The notes under the pieces were generated by a model. That model saw nothing but the letters and a program-made list of their open reading frames with translations. It made no database searches and was not told where the DNA came from. Below are positions 8,227 to 14,086 of a DNA stretch of 14,086 nt, piece after piece. How positions within the stretch are numbered: position 1 is the stretch's first letter; the number at the start of each line of letters is the position of its first letter. Source of the DNA: Acidobacteriota bacterium (lineage in GTDB: Bacteria > Acidobacteriota > Terriglobia > Terriglobales > Acidobacteriaceae); contig JAJYSL010000101.1 of assembly GCA_021793595.1 (NCBI GenBank), positions 1 through 14,086 of the forward strand, in the 5' to 3' direction. The position numbers and the translations under genes are program-made.

Positions 8227-8631
8227 ATGAAATTGTTGCCAGGCAGTAAATTGAGTTGCACAGGTCTGCTGCTATTCAGCGTCGCGGTAGCAGCACCGCA
8301 ATCCATGGTTGCGCAAAGCCATGTGGTTTCGCCCGGAGACATTCAGAACGATGTCTCGCATGCGTCCGCAGTACGCCAGCAGGACCAGAAGGAGGTACGC
8401 GATTTTCTGTCGAGCCGGGAAGCGCAACGCGCGATGAAGTCGGCGAAGATCGATCCGCAGCAAGTGACGAACGCCGTGAGTCAGTTGAATGACGCTGAAT
8501 TGGCGAGTTTGGCGGCGCGGTCAGCAAAGGCGCAGAAGGATTTTGCCGCAGGGACTATCGACAATCACGATCTGTTGCTGATTTTGGTTGGGCTCGCAGC
8601 CTTGATCTTGATCATCGTTGCTGTCCACTAG
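8227..8631 (+). CDS. PA2779-family small envelope protein, copy 1
   Basis: The protein has 134 residues. A signal-like hydrophobic N-terminus (about residues 8-30) leads into a polar helical core, then a strongly hydrophobic C-terminal tail (LLLILVGLAALILIIVAV). The core reads HVVSPGDIQNDV, then EVRDFLSSREAQRAMKS, IDPQQVTNAVSQLNDAELASLAAR. The pattern of an FLxxxExQxAM helix, a xDPxxV turn and an L(N/T)DxExxxLA helix matches the PA2779 family, as I know it from Pseudomonas aeruginosa, where its partner is the PA2778 cysteine peptidase. The function is not known. Here a PA2778-type peptidase also lies downstream, which supports the assignment. The core is nearly identical to the next gene, so the pair arose by tandem duplication. 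A 247-bp gap with a strong inverted repeat separates the two copies. Confidence 0.83.
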   Translation: MKLLPGSKLSCTGLLLFSVAVAAPQSMVAQSHVVSPGDIQNDVSHASAVRQQDQKEVRDFLSSREAQRAMKSAKIDPQQVTNAVSQLNDAELASLAARSAKAQKDFAAGTIDNHDLLLILVGLAALILIIVAVH

Positions 8632-8665
8632 GGCCAACGTCGTTGCAGCATAACCTCCCTTCCAT

Positions 8666-8715
8666 CCCTGAGCGAGACCCTCCAACTCGAAAGCCGAGGA
8701 CATTCTCGCTCAGGG
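8666..8715. repeat. Perfect 12-bp inverted repeat with nested hairpin
   Basis: CCCTGAGCGAGA (8666-8677) pairs perfectly with TCTCGCTCAGGG (8704-8715). Inside the 26-nt loop is a second small hairpin, CTCG (8686-8689) / CGAG (8695-8698), with loop AAAGC. It lies 34 bp after the first PA2779-family gene. No T run follows on the + strand, so a Rho-independent terminator is not clear. Transcript stabilisation, attenuation or a DNA-level palindrome are alternatives. Confidence 0.7.
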
Positions 8716-8842
8716 ACGACGGGCAAATTGGTTCGACGCGCGCTTATTCATTGGAGAACATCCAGCGTTCCGGGAGCTTGCAACATCCCAATTGAGTTTC
8801 GCATCCACTTTCATAATCGGCTGTGAGGTATGAGGGGCCGAT

Positions 8843-8862
8843 TCGTTCGCAATGGCGAACGA
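8843..8862 (+). promoter_or_regulatory. 8-bp stem / 4-nt loop hairpin just upstream of a ribosome-binding site
   Basis: TCGTTCGC (8843-8850) and GCGAACGA (8855-8862) form a perfect stem with the tetraloop AATG. It ends 6 nt before the GGAGGT of the second PA2779-family gene. In the mRNA it could protect the 5' end or influence ribosome loading. The role is inferred from position only. Confidence 0.5.
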
Positions 8863-8868
8863 TTGTTT

Positions 8869-8874
8869 GGAGGT
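8869..8874 (+). promoter_or_regulatory. Ribosome-binding site GGAGGT that fixes the start at 8879
   Basis: A perfect GGAGGT ends 4 nt before the ATG at 8879. It favours this start over the in-frame ATG at 8852, which lies in the loop of the preceding hairpin and has no ribosome-binding site. Copy 1 has the same motif at the same spacing. Confidence 0.8.
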
Positions 8875-8878
8875 TGAG

Positions 8879-9274
8879 ATGAAGCGTGATTGGAAGATGA
8901 ACTTTGCCGCGGCACTGTTGCTGGGCTGCGTGATGACGGCCTCGCAAGCCATGATTGCCCAAGACCACGTTGTTTCGCCGGGGCAGATCCAGAACGACGT
9001 GACGTCGTCTTCCGCGACGCGTCAGCGCAATGAGAAAGAGCTGCGGAGTTTTCTTTCGAGGAAAGAAATCCAAAAGGCGATGAAGTCGGAGGGGGTCAAT
9101 CCGCAACAGGTGACGAACGCGGTGAGCCAATTGAATGATGCCGACCTGGCCAGTCTGGCAGCGCGGTCCCAGAAGGCACAGAAGGACTTCGCTGCGGGCC
9201 TGATCGGCATGGGGATCTTCACCTTGATCGGCATTGTCGTGGTTGCCGTAATTTTGGTGGCAGTGTTTGCTTAA
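8879..9274 (+). CDS. PA2779-family small envelope protein, copy 2
   Basis: The protein has 131 residues and the same plan as the preceding paralogue: basic start MKRDWK, hydrophobic segment, polar core, hydrophobic C-terminal tail. The core repeats copy 1 almost word for word: HVVSPGQIQNDV, KELRSFLSRKEIQKAMKS, VNPQQVTNAVSQLNDADLASLAARS, KAQKDFAAG. The copies part after FAAG. Here the tail goes directly into a longer hydrophobic stretch (GMGIFTLIGIVVVAVILVAV), whereas copy 1 first has a short polar linker (TIDNHD). The protein is therefore probably anchored at one or both ends with the core in the periplasm. The C39-like peptidase gene starts 7 nt after its stop, so the two are very likely translated from one mRNA. 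The family is functionally uncharacterised; the family call rests on the core pattern and the neighbouring peptidase. Confidence 0.85.
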   Translation: MKRDWKMNFAAALLLGCVMTASQAMIAQDHVVSPGQIQNDVTSSSATRQRNEKELRSFLSRKEIQKAMKSEGVNPQQVTNAVSQLNDADLASLAARSQKAQKDFAAGLIGMGIFTLIGIVVVAVILVAVFA

Positions 9275-9281
9275 TCGACGA

Positions 9282-9845
9282 ATGAAACAGTGTCTCCTCG
9301 CCGGACTCTTGCTTTTCGCCGGTTTGGTGCGTGCCGCACCAACGGTTCCAGCAGGAGATGGGCGAGCGATCTGGATCGATGTTCCTTTTGTGCAACAGAC
9401 AACGGACGGCTGCGGGTCAGCCTCCTTATCGATGGTGATGCGATATTGGGATCGGAAAGAGGGTCGAGCCGTCGCCGCCGATGCGGAGGAAACAAAAATC
9501 CAGGCAGCGCTATTTTCCCGGGCGGCCAAGGGAATTTTTGCCAGCAGCATGCGCGATTATCTGCAGCGCGCCGGATACCAGGCCTTCGCGTTTCATGGAC
9601 AGTGGAGCGACTTCGAGCATCAGCTGGCCTTGGGACGCCCGATGATTGTTGGGTTGCAGGCAAGCGGCGCGCATGGGCCGCTGCATTATGCGGTGGTGGT
9701 GGGAGTGGATCCCGCGAGGCACTATCTCTTCATGAACGATCCGGCGCAGCAAAAAATGCTGCGAATTTCTCGGGAAGGTTTTGAGCGGGAATGGCGCGCA
9801 ACGGACAATTGGACGCTGCTGGCCGTGCCGAATTCTGCGCATTGA
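9282..9845 (+). CDS. PA2778-family C39-like cysteine peptidase, secreted
   Basis: The protein has 187 residues. A Sec signal (MKQCLLAGLLLFAGLVRAA) is followed by a papain-like C39 peptidase domain. The putative nucleophile Cys44 lies in TTDGCGSASLSMVMRYW, the catalytic His135 in GPLHYAVVVGVD and the third residue Asp153 in FMNDPA. A Gln in VPFVQQ just before the Cys can serve the oxyanion hole. Ordinary C39 domains are cytoplasmic parts of bacteriocin ABC exporters that cut double-glycine leaders. This one has its own signal peptide and no transporter, as in the PA2778 family. ATG 9282 is preferred to the upstream TTG at 9267, which overlaps the previous gene. The domain is followed at once by a TPR gene. 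In PA2778 of Pseudomonas I recall the peptidase and TPR parts being one chain. The substrate is unknown; the adjacent PA2779-like proteins are candidates by context. Confidence 0.85.
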   Translation: MKQCLLAGLLLFAGLVRAAPTVPAGDGRAIWIDVPFVQQTTDGCGSASLSMVMRYWDRKEGRAVAADAEETKIQAALFSRAAKGIFASSMRDYLQRAGYQAFAFHGQWSDFEHQLALGRPMIVGLQASGAHGPLHYAVVVGVDPARHYLFMNDPAQQKMLRISREGFEREWRATDNWTLLAVPNSAH

Positions 9846-11533
9846 TATTATTTCTACTTCTTCTTCTGGCGGTTCCCGCCGCATGGGGGCAGGCGACGAC
9901 TGTTGCGCCCGGCAATGCGAACAACATTTCACAGGTGAAAGCGCTGTATGACGCGGGACGATGGGAGGATGTTGTCCGTGCGGTGCCTGAGTCTCCTAGC
10001 GTCCCGGCCGATCTGGAACTGGATCGAGGGCTGGCGCTGGCGCAGCTTGGGCGATTCAAGGAGGCGGAGCGGACATTTGAAGCGGGCCATGCGGGCCATC
10101 CGCGCGATGGCCGCTTTCTGGAAGAGATGGCAGGAATTGCATATCGCGACAAGCGATTTGCGTCGGCGAAGAGAGATTTGCGGCGTGCCCTGGTGCTGGA
10201 CCCGAAGGACACGTATGCGAGCAATTTTCTAGCGGCGATTTATTTCCTTGAGGGCAATCTGGAAGCCGCCTTGAAATATTGGAATCGAGTAGGCAAGCCG
10301 AAGCTGAGCGATCTGACCTACGATCCAGTTCCGGAGTTGGATCCGCTGATTTTGGATCGCGCGTTCAAGTTTTCTCCCGGCGCGGTGTGGACGAGGAACC
10401 AATACCTGACGACGAATGCGCAGTTGGATCAACTGGATCTTTTTCCGAACATGTTTTACGAATTGCAGGCGCAGCGGGATGGCGCGTTCAAGCTGGTATG
10501 GCACGCGAGCCAGGAACCAAGCTGGCACGACCTGAGATGGCAGGCCGCAGTATCAATGTTGAGGGGATTGCCCTACCTGTCGGTCTATCCAGAGTTCTAC
10601 AACTTGAACGACAAGGGATTGAACTGGCTGTCTTTCGTTCGCTGGGACGATAACAAGCGGTGGCTTTCGAGTGCGGTGGCGTGGCCGCTGGAAGAAAATC
10701 CAAGGCAGCGTGTGCGGTTGTATTTTGTGGGGAGGAATGAGAACTGGAATGTCACGAACACGCTGACGCGTGGCGCGACCCTTGCTGCGGGCTTCAACAT
10801 GAGACGCGCGGTGGTCGGGATGGAGGTGGGTGGAGTTGAGAATTGGCGATGGCAATGGAACGTGAATGGGGAATATTCCTATCGTGATTTTCGGGCACTG
10901 GCGGGCATTCCGGCGCAGGCGGACAAATTGTTCACGAAAAGTTCCGGCATGGATTTGCGGGCGAGTGTGCATCGATCGCTGATTCGATTTCCGGAGAGAA
11001 GATTTTCGCTGGATGGAAGCGCGACCGGCGAGGCGGGAAGATTTTTTACAAATCCGCTGGGGAAGTATGGACAGTTGCAAGGATCGCTCGCGGCGAACTG
11101 GTTTCCGCAGGCGCAGGGGGACGATTACCAGACGAGTACGATGCTGCGGGCCGGGAAGACATTTGGGCAGGTGCCGTTTGACGACTTTTTCATGCTGGGA
11201 TTCGATCGCGATAACGAGTTGTGGATGCGAGGGCACAATGGATTGATCGATGGCAAGAAAGGGAATGCTCCGTTGGGGAGAGATTATGTGCTTTCCAACT
11301 CCGATGCGGAGAAGGTGGTATTTCATGATGCGTTTGTGCAGGTGCAGGTAGGGCCGTTTCTAGACACCGGGAACATTTACGATTCGTCACAATATTTCGG
11401 GTCGCCAAAATGGCTGACGGACACGGGGGTGCAGGCGACGGTGAAGCTGCTGGGGAATTTCTCGTTCGTGCTGGGGTATGGGAAGGATTTGCGGTCGGGT
11501 GCGAACACGTTTTACTCGATGGCCTCGCGCTGA
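9791..11533 (+). CDS. TPR protein with probable outer-membrane beta-barrel
   Basis: The protein has 580 residues. A hydrophobic segment (residues 16-30) ending in AWGQA at 35 looks like a Sec signal. Residues about 47-170 hold three to four TPR-like helical hairpins (LYDAGRWEDVV, GLALAQLGRFKEAERTFEAG, IAYRDKRFASAKRDLRRALVLDP, AIYFLEGNLEAALKYW). From about 190 to the end, many short amphipathic strands with aromatic girdle residues suggest a beta-barrel (RVRLYFVGRNENW, GMEVGGVENWRWQWNVNGEYSY). The end (DTGVQATVKLLGNFSFVLGYGKDL) resembles BamA/TamA-like barrel C-termini, though the last residue is Arg rather than an aromatic. A TPR-barrel plan recalls polysaccharide exporters such as PgaA, but this protein is shorter and homology is not shown. 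The ATG overlaps the peptidase gene by 55 bp. An in-frame TTG at 9842 would give a 4-bp TTGA overlap but no basic N-region. Confidence 0.72.
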   Translation: MARNGQLDAAGRAEFCALILFLLLLLAVPAAWGQATTVAPGNANNISQVKALYDAGRWEDVVRAVPESPSVPADLELDRGLALAQLGRFKEAERTFEAGHAGHPRDGRFLEEMAGIAYRDKRFASAKRDLRRALVLDPKDTYASNFLAAIYFLEGNLEAALKYWNRVGKPKLSDLTYDPVPELDPLILDRAFKFSPGAVWTRNQYLTTNAQLDQLDLFPNMFYELQAQRDGAFKLVWHASQEPSWHDLRWQAAVSMLRGLPYLSVYPEFYNLNDKGLNWLSFVRWDDNKRWLSSAVAWPLEENPRQRVRLYFVGRNENWNVTNTLTRGATLAAGFNMRRAVVGMEVGGVENWRWQWNVNGEYSYRDFRALAGIPAQADKLFTKSSGMDLRASVHRSLIRFPERRFSLDGSATGEAGRFFTNPLGKYGQLQGSLAANWFPQAQGDDYQTSTMLRAGKTFGQVPFDDFFMLGFDRDNELWMRGHNGLIDGKKGNAPLGRDYVLSNSDAEKVVFHDAFVQVQVGPFLDTGNIYDSSQYFGSPKWLTDTGVQATVKLLGNFSFVLGYGKDLRSGANTFYSMASR

Positions 11534-11905
11534 CGATGTTCTTTACAGTTGTGTCCACTGCGGCTGCAGCAGGACCAGTTGGCATGTTGGGTCGAATTGC
11601 GAAATGGCGGACTCATCGGCGTTCTTTCCAGCTTTGGAGGGCCGGTGGCCGACATGACGAGCGCCATTTTGTCGCGCAGCCGCGAGGCCAGCATTCCATA
11701 CGGGGCGACCACTTCGGTGGTATCTAGCGAGGTCTGTTGAACACTTGCCAACCATCGTACCAGCAAGTTCGGGAAGAATTCGGGGGGGAATGCGCAGGGC
11801 GGCGAAAGGCGCTAAGTCGGGTTGAGGAGGGGGGTAACCGGCGGCGACGGGTGTGTGGCGGACGTCACCGGCAGGAAAGGCGGGGCTGGTCTACACTAGG
11901 GCTGT
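11534..11905. other. 372-bp intergenic region without a supported gene
   Basis: This region separates the TPR-barrel gene from the dehydrogenase gene. Open frames exist on both strands (63 codons at 11549-11740 on +, starting at TTG; 84 codons at 11512-11766 on -). Neither has a convincing ribosome-binding site or a family I recognise, so I do not call them. The right part (11780-11890) is very G-rich on the + strand. TACACT at 11892-11897 resembles a -10 element but has no matching -35. Confidence 0.5.
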
Positions 11906-13501
11906 ATGGCGACCCTAGAGTTATCCACTGTCATTCCTAATCGTGCGCCGCAAGGCGAATTTCGCAATGAACCCTTCCTGGATTTCAGCCGGGAAGATAT
12001 TGCACGGGCGATGCGGCAGGCGCTCGATCGCGTCTCCGACCAGCTGGGCCAGGAATACGATCTGGTGATTGGAGGCCGGCGGATTCGCACCGAGGGCAAG
12101 ATTCGATCGCTGAATCCATCCAACCCTTCGCAGGTGGTGGGGGTGCATCAGAAGGCAGACGCCGGTCATGCGCAGGTTGCGATGGAGGCGGCACTGGCGG
12201 CCTATGACGGGTGGCGCGTGGCTCCGGTAGAGGAGCGCGTCTCGCTGTTGTTGCGTGCTGCGGAATTGCTGCGGCAGCGCAAGCTGGATTTTTGCGCGTG
12301 GCTGACGTATGAGGTGGGCAAGAACTGGGCCGAAGCCGATGCAGATGTGGGCGAGACCATCGACTTTCTGGAGTTTTATTCGCGGGAAGCGTTGCGGCTG
12401 GCGGCTGCGGCCCCTCCGATTCAGTATCCGGGCGAGCGGAACGAGTTGCTGTATATTCCGCTGGGCGTGGGCGCGGTAATTCCGCCATGGAATTTTCCGC
12501 TGGCGATTATGGCGGGCATGACATCGGCGGCAGTGGTGACGGGAAACACCGTGATCCTGAAACCGTCGAGTGATTCGCCGACGATAGCGGCGAAGTTTTT
12601 CGGTTTGCTGGAGGAGGCAGGCATGCCGCCGGGTGTGGTGAACTTCTGCCCTGGCTCGGGCGCGACCTTCGGTAACGCTATTGTGGAACATCCGAAGACG
12701 CGGTTTATTGCGTTTACCGGCTCGAAGGAAGTGGGACTGGATATTCATGCTCGCGCGGCGCAAACGCGGCCGGGCCAGATCTGGATCAAGCGAACCATTC
12801 TGGAGATGGGCGGGAAAGACTCCATCATCGTGGAAGAGGATTGCGATCTGGACGCGGCGGTGACCGGCGTGTTGAGTTCAGCGTTCGGTTTCAGCGGACA
12901 AAAATGTTCGGCGTGTTCGCGCGCCATTGTCGATGACCGGATTTACGATATTTTCGTAGATCGGCTGCGCGAGCGTGCGCGGCAGTTGAAGGTTGGAAAT
13001 CCCGCGGACAATGCGGCGATGGGACCGGTGGTGAACCAGTCTCAATACGAATCGATGCTGCGCTATATCGAAGTCGGCAAGCAGGAAGGCCGGCTGGTGG
13101 CGGGCGGTAACGCGATCGAGACGCCGGAAAAGGGCTATTATGTCGAGCCGACGATTTTTTCTGACATTGCGCCGAATGCGCGGCTGGCGCAGGAAGAAAT
13201 CTTTGGTCCGGTGCTGGCTGTGATTCGATCGAAGGGTTTCAACAATGCAATCGAAATTGCCAACAATACAGAATTTGGTCTGACCGGAGCGATCTATACG
13301 ACCTCGCGGGAAAAGCTGGCGGTCGCGCGTCAGAACTTTCATGTTGGCAATTTATATTTCAATCGTAAATGTACGGGTGCTATGGTAGGGGCCCATCCGT
13401 TCGGGGGCTTCAACATGTCAGGAACAGATTCCAAAGCTGGGGGGCCGGATTACTTGTACCTGTTTACTCAAGCAAAGTCAGTTGCAGAAAAGCTAAGCTA
13501 G
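11906..13501 (+). CDS. L-glutamate gamma-semialdehyde dehydrogenase (1-pyrroline-5-carboxylate dehydrogenase)
   Basis: This cytoplasmic NAD(P)-dependent aldehyde dehydrogenase of 531 residues oxidises glutamate gamma-semialdehyde, which is in equilibrium with pyrroline-5-carboxylate, to glutamate. That is the second step of proline and arginine breakdown. Visible landmarks are PPWNFPLAI with the oxyanion Asn196, the nucleotide-binding FTGSKEVG, the general base Glu300 in LEMGGKD, and the nucleophile Cys334 in FSGQKCSACSR. EEIFGPVLAV and HPFGGFNMSGTDSKAGG lie near the C-terminus. The QKCSA context and the GTDSKAGGPDYL end are typical of the monofunctional RocA/PruA-type enzyme, and the length is close to the usual 515-545 residues. 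No proline dehydrogenase gene is nearby, so the pathway partner must be elsewhere. The ATG at 11906 has only a weak AGGG at 11898-11901. A -10-like TACACT lies so close that a leaderless mRNA is possible. Confidence 0.94.
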   Translation: MATLELSTVIPNRAPQGEFRNEPFLDFSREDIARAMRQALDRVSDQLGQEYDLVIGGRRIRTEGKIRSLNPSNPSQVVGVHQKADAGHAQVAMEAALAAYDGWRVAPVEERVSLLLRAAELLRQRKLDFCAWLTYEVGKNWAEADADVGETIDFLEFYSREALRLAAAAPPIQYPGERNELLYIPLGVGAVIPPWNFPLAIMAGMTSAAVVTGNTVILKPSSDSPTIAAKFFGLLEEAGMPPGVVNFCPGSGATFGNAIVEHPKTRFIAFTGSKEVGLDIHARAAQTRPGQIWIKRTILEMGGKDSIIVEEDCDLDAAVTGVLSSAFGFSGQKCSACSRAIVDDRIYDIFVDRLRERARQLKVGNPADNAAMGPVVNQSQYESMLRYIEVGKQEGRLVAGGNAIETPEKGYYVEPTIFSDIAPNARLAQEEIFGPVLAVIRSKGFNNAIEIANNTEFGLTGAIYTTSREKLAVARQNFHVGNLYFNRKCTGAMVGAHPFGGFNMSGTDSKAGGPDYLYLFTQAKSVAEKLS

Positions 13502-13581
13502 CGAACCGGAATCTTGGAAGTGGCTGGAGATGGATCGTGCTGGCTTTTCTCTCCAACTTCTCTTACGAGTGCGAGAAGAAA

Positions 13582-13587
13582 GAGGGA
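13582..13587 (+). promoter_or_regulatory. Ribosome-binding site GAGGGA that fixes the start at 13595
   Basis: GAGGGA ends 7 nt before the ATG at 13595 and 4 nt before an adjacent in-frame GTG at 13592. It rules against a start 81 bp further upstream at 13514, which would add 27 residues unrelated to a receiver domain. Confidence 0.65.
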
Positions 13588-13594
13588 ATGCGTG

Positions 13595-13942
13595 ATGGCC
13601 AATATATTATGTGTCGATGATGAACCGGCTGCAGTGGCATTGAAGAAAAGAATCCTTGAGCGCGCCGGTCACGCGGTTACGACCAGTAACTCCGCGAATG
13701 AAGCGATCGGCCTGTTGAAAAAAGAGACATTTGATGCCGTAGTGACAGATTGGAATCTGGGAGAAGAGAACGGGCGGCAGATTCTGCTGGCAGCGAAGAC
13801 GGGCGTCCAGGTGCCCGTGGTGGTGGTTTCGGGATACTGCACGGAGGCGTTCCGCGCCGCCAAACCGCAGGCTGACATCTATCTCGAGAAGCCAGTAGAC
13901 GCGACGGAGCTGGTGGCGATCATCAGTGCGTTGCTACACTAG
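13595..13942 (+). CDS. Receiver-only (CheY-like) response regulator
   Basis: This single-domain phospho-receiver of 116 residues starts MANILCVDDEPAA. The acidic pocket residues are Asp8 and Asp9 after the first strand. The phospho-acceptor is Asp52 in VVTDWNLGEENG. The conserved switch Ser79 lies in VVVVSGYC, and Lys99 in LEKPVD completes the active site. All five key positions are present, so it should be competent for phosphorylation by a histidine kinase. No DNA-binding or enzymatic output domain follows, so it must act by protein-protein contact or as a phosphorelay intermediate. No kinase is in the window, so its partner is unknown. It lies 93 bp after the dehydrogenase gene on the same strand, with a good ribosome-binding site of its own. 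Co-transcription is possible but not shown. Confidence 0.92.
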   Translation: MANILCVDDEPAAVALKKRILERAGHAVTTSNSANEAIGLLKKETFDAVVTDWNLGEENGRQILLAAKTGVQVPVVVVSGYCTEAFRAAKPQADIYLEKPVDATELVAIISALLH

Positions 13943-14086
13943 AGCATAATCAAGATATCCCTGCTTATCCGGTTGCTTCAGCAAGCCACAAGGGGTAGTG
14001 TGATGGTGTGCCGCGTCCAGGATTTCCGAAGAACCTGTATGAATTCCAGTCGGAATTCGCCAGTGAAGAGGCGTGCCGAGAGTATC
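13943..14086 (+). mobile_element. Left part of a probable IS1595-family insertion sequence
   Basis: The transposase start at 14008 implies that the left end of an insertion sequence lies between the response-regulator stop (13942) and 14008. The stretch from about 13971 (GGTTGCTTCAGCAAGCC) is a candidate terminal inverted repeat, but the right end is outside the window. Neither the repeat nor the target-site duplication can be confirmed. Confidence 0.45.
14008..14086 (+). CDS. IS1595-type transposase, N-terminal fragment
   Basis: From GTG at 14008 the frame stays open to the window edge, encoding 26 residues: PRPGFPKNLYEFQSEFASEE and then ACREY after the start. The run FPKNLYEFQxxFxSEEACREY is the opening of IS1595-family transposases, just before the zinc-ribbon CPxC region. 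That region and the DDE catalytic core would lie beyond this window. A stop codon (TAG) 12 bp upstream in the same frame shows that the gene starts here. The ATG at 14003 is in another frame and gives an unrelated peptide. AGGGG at 13991-13995 is a plausible but distant ribosome-binding site. Whether the gene is intact cannot be seen. Confidence 0.75.
   Translation, partial: MPRPGFPKNLYEFQSEFASEEACREY

Noticed and set aside
9267..9281. TTG at 9267 as start of the cysteine peptidase
   Set aside because: It overlaps the previous stop and adds only five residues; the ATG at 9282 begins a standard signal peptide.
8744..9550. 268-codon open frame on the minus strand
   Set aside because: It covers the second PA2779-like gene and the start of the peptidase, both of which have good starts and family patterns on the plus strand.
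10553..11326. 257-codon open frame on the minus strand
   Set aside because: Antisense to the TPR-barrel gene; no signal, domain or ribosome-binding site.
11921..12763. 280-codon open frame on the minus strand
   Set aside because: Antisense to the aldehyde dehydrogenase, whose catalytic residues are all present; the translation is Arg/His/Gln-rich.

Overview
The window looks like chromosome of an acidobacterium of the Koribacter/Terriglobales type. This is inferred from three things: moderately high G+C with a preference for G-rich sense strands, the unusual combination of gene families, and small proteins I associate with that phylum. No rRNA, tRNA or CRISPR array is visible. The window opens inside one gene and closes inside another.

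Layout. (1) 1-291 is the 3' end of an amidohydrolase gene, followed by a stem-loop. (2) 478-3096 holds serS (seryl-tRNA synthetase), a small single-span membrane protein of unknown function, and a LolA-like periplasmic lipoprotein-carrier homologue, all on +. (3) 3059-4450 on the minus strand is a GT39/ArnT-like membrane glycosyltransferase whose 3' end overlaps the LolA-like gene. (4) 4545-8054 is a 1169-residue protein with a GH18-like domain, a NodB polysaccharide deacetylase and a processive GT2 synthase in one chain. (5) 8227-11533 is a co-oriented cluster: two tandem PA2779-family small envelope proteins, a PA2778-family C39-like cysteine peptidase, and a TPR protein with a probable outer-membrane beta-barrel. 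(6) 11534-11905 carries no gene I can support. (7) 11906-13501 is L-glutamate gamma-semialdehyde (pyrroline-5-carboxylate) dehydrogenase, followed by a receiver-only response regulator. (8) 14008 to the end is the first 26 codons of an IS1595-type transposase.

Working together. The most interesting stretch is 4545-11533. The trifunctional protein combines in one chain the activities that PNAG-type systems divide between a synthase (PgaC) and a deacetylase/hydrolase (PgaB). About 1.7 kb downstream is a TPR-plus-barrel protein with the broad domain plan of the exporter PgaA. Between them lies a PA2779/PA2778-type cluster with a secreted C39-like protease. The reading that this is a compact polysaccharide synthesis, modification and export locus with an accessory proteolytic module is inference. 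The individual domains and catalytic motifs are visible in the sequence.
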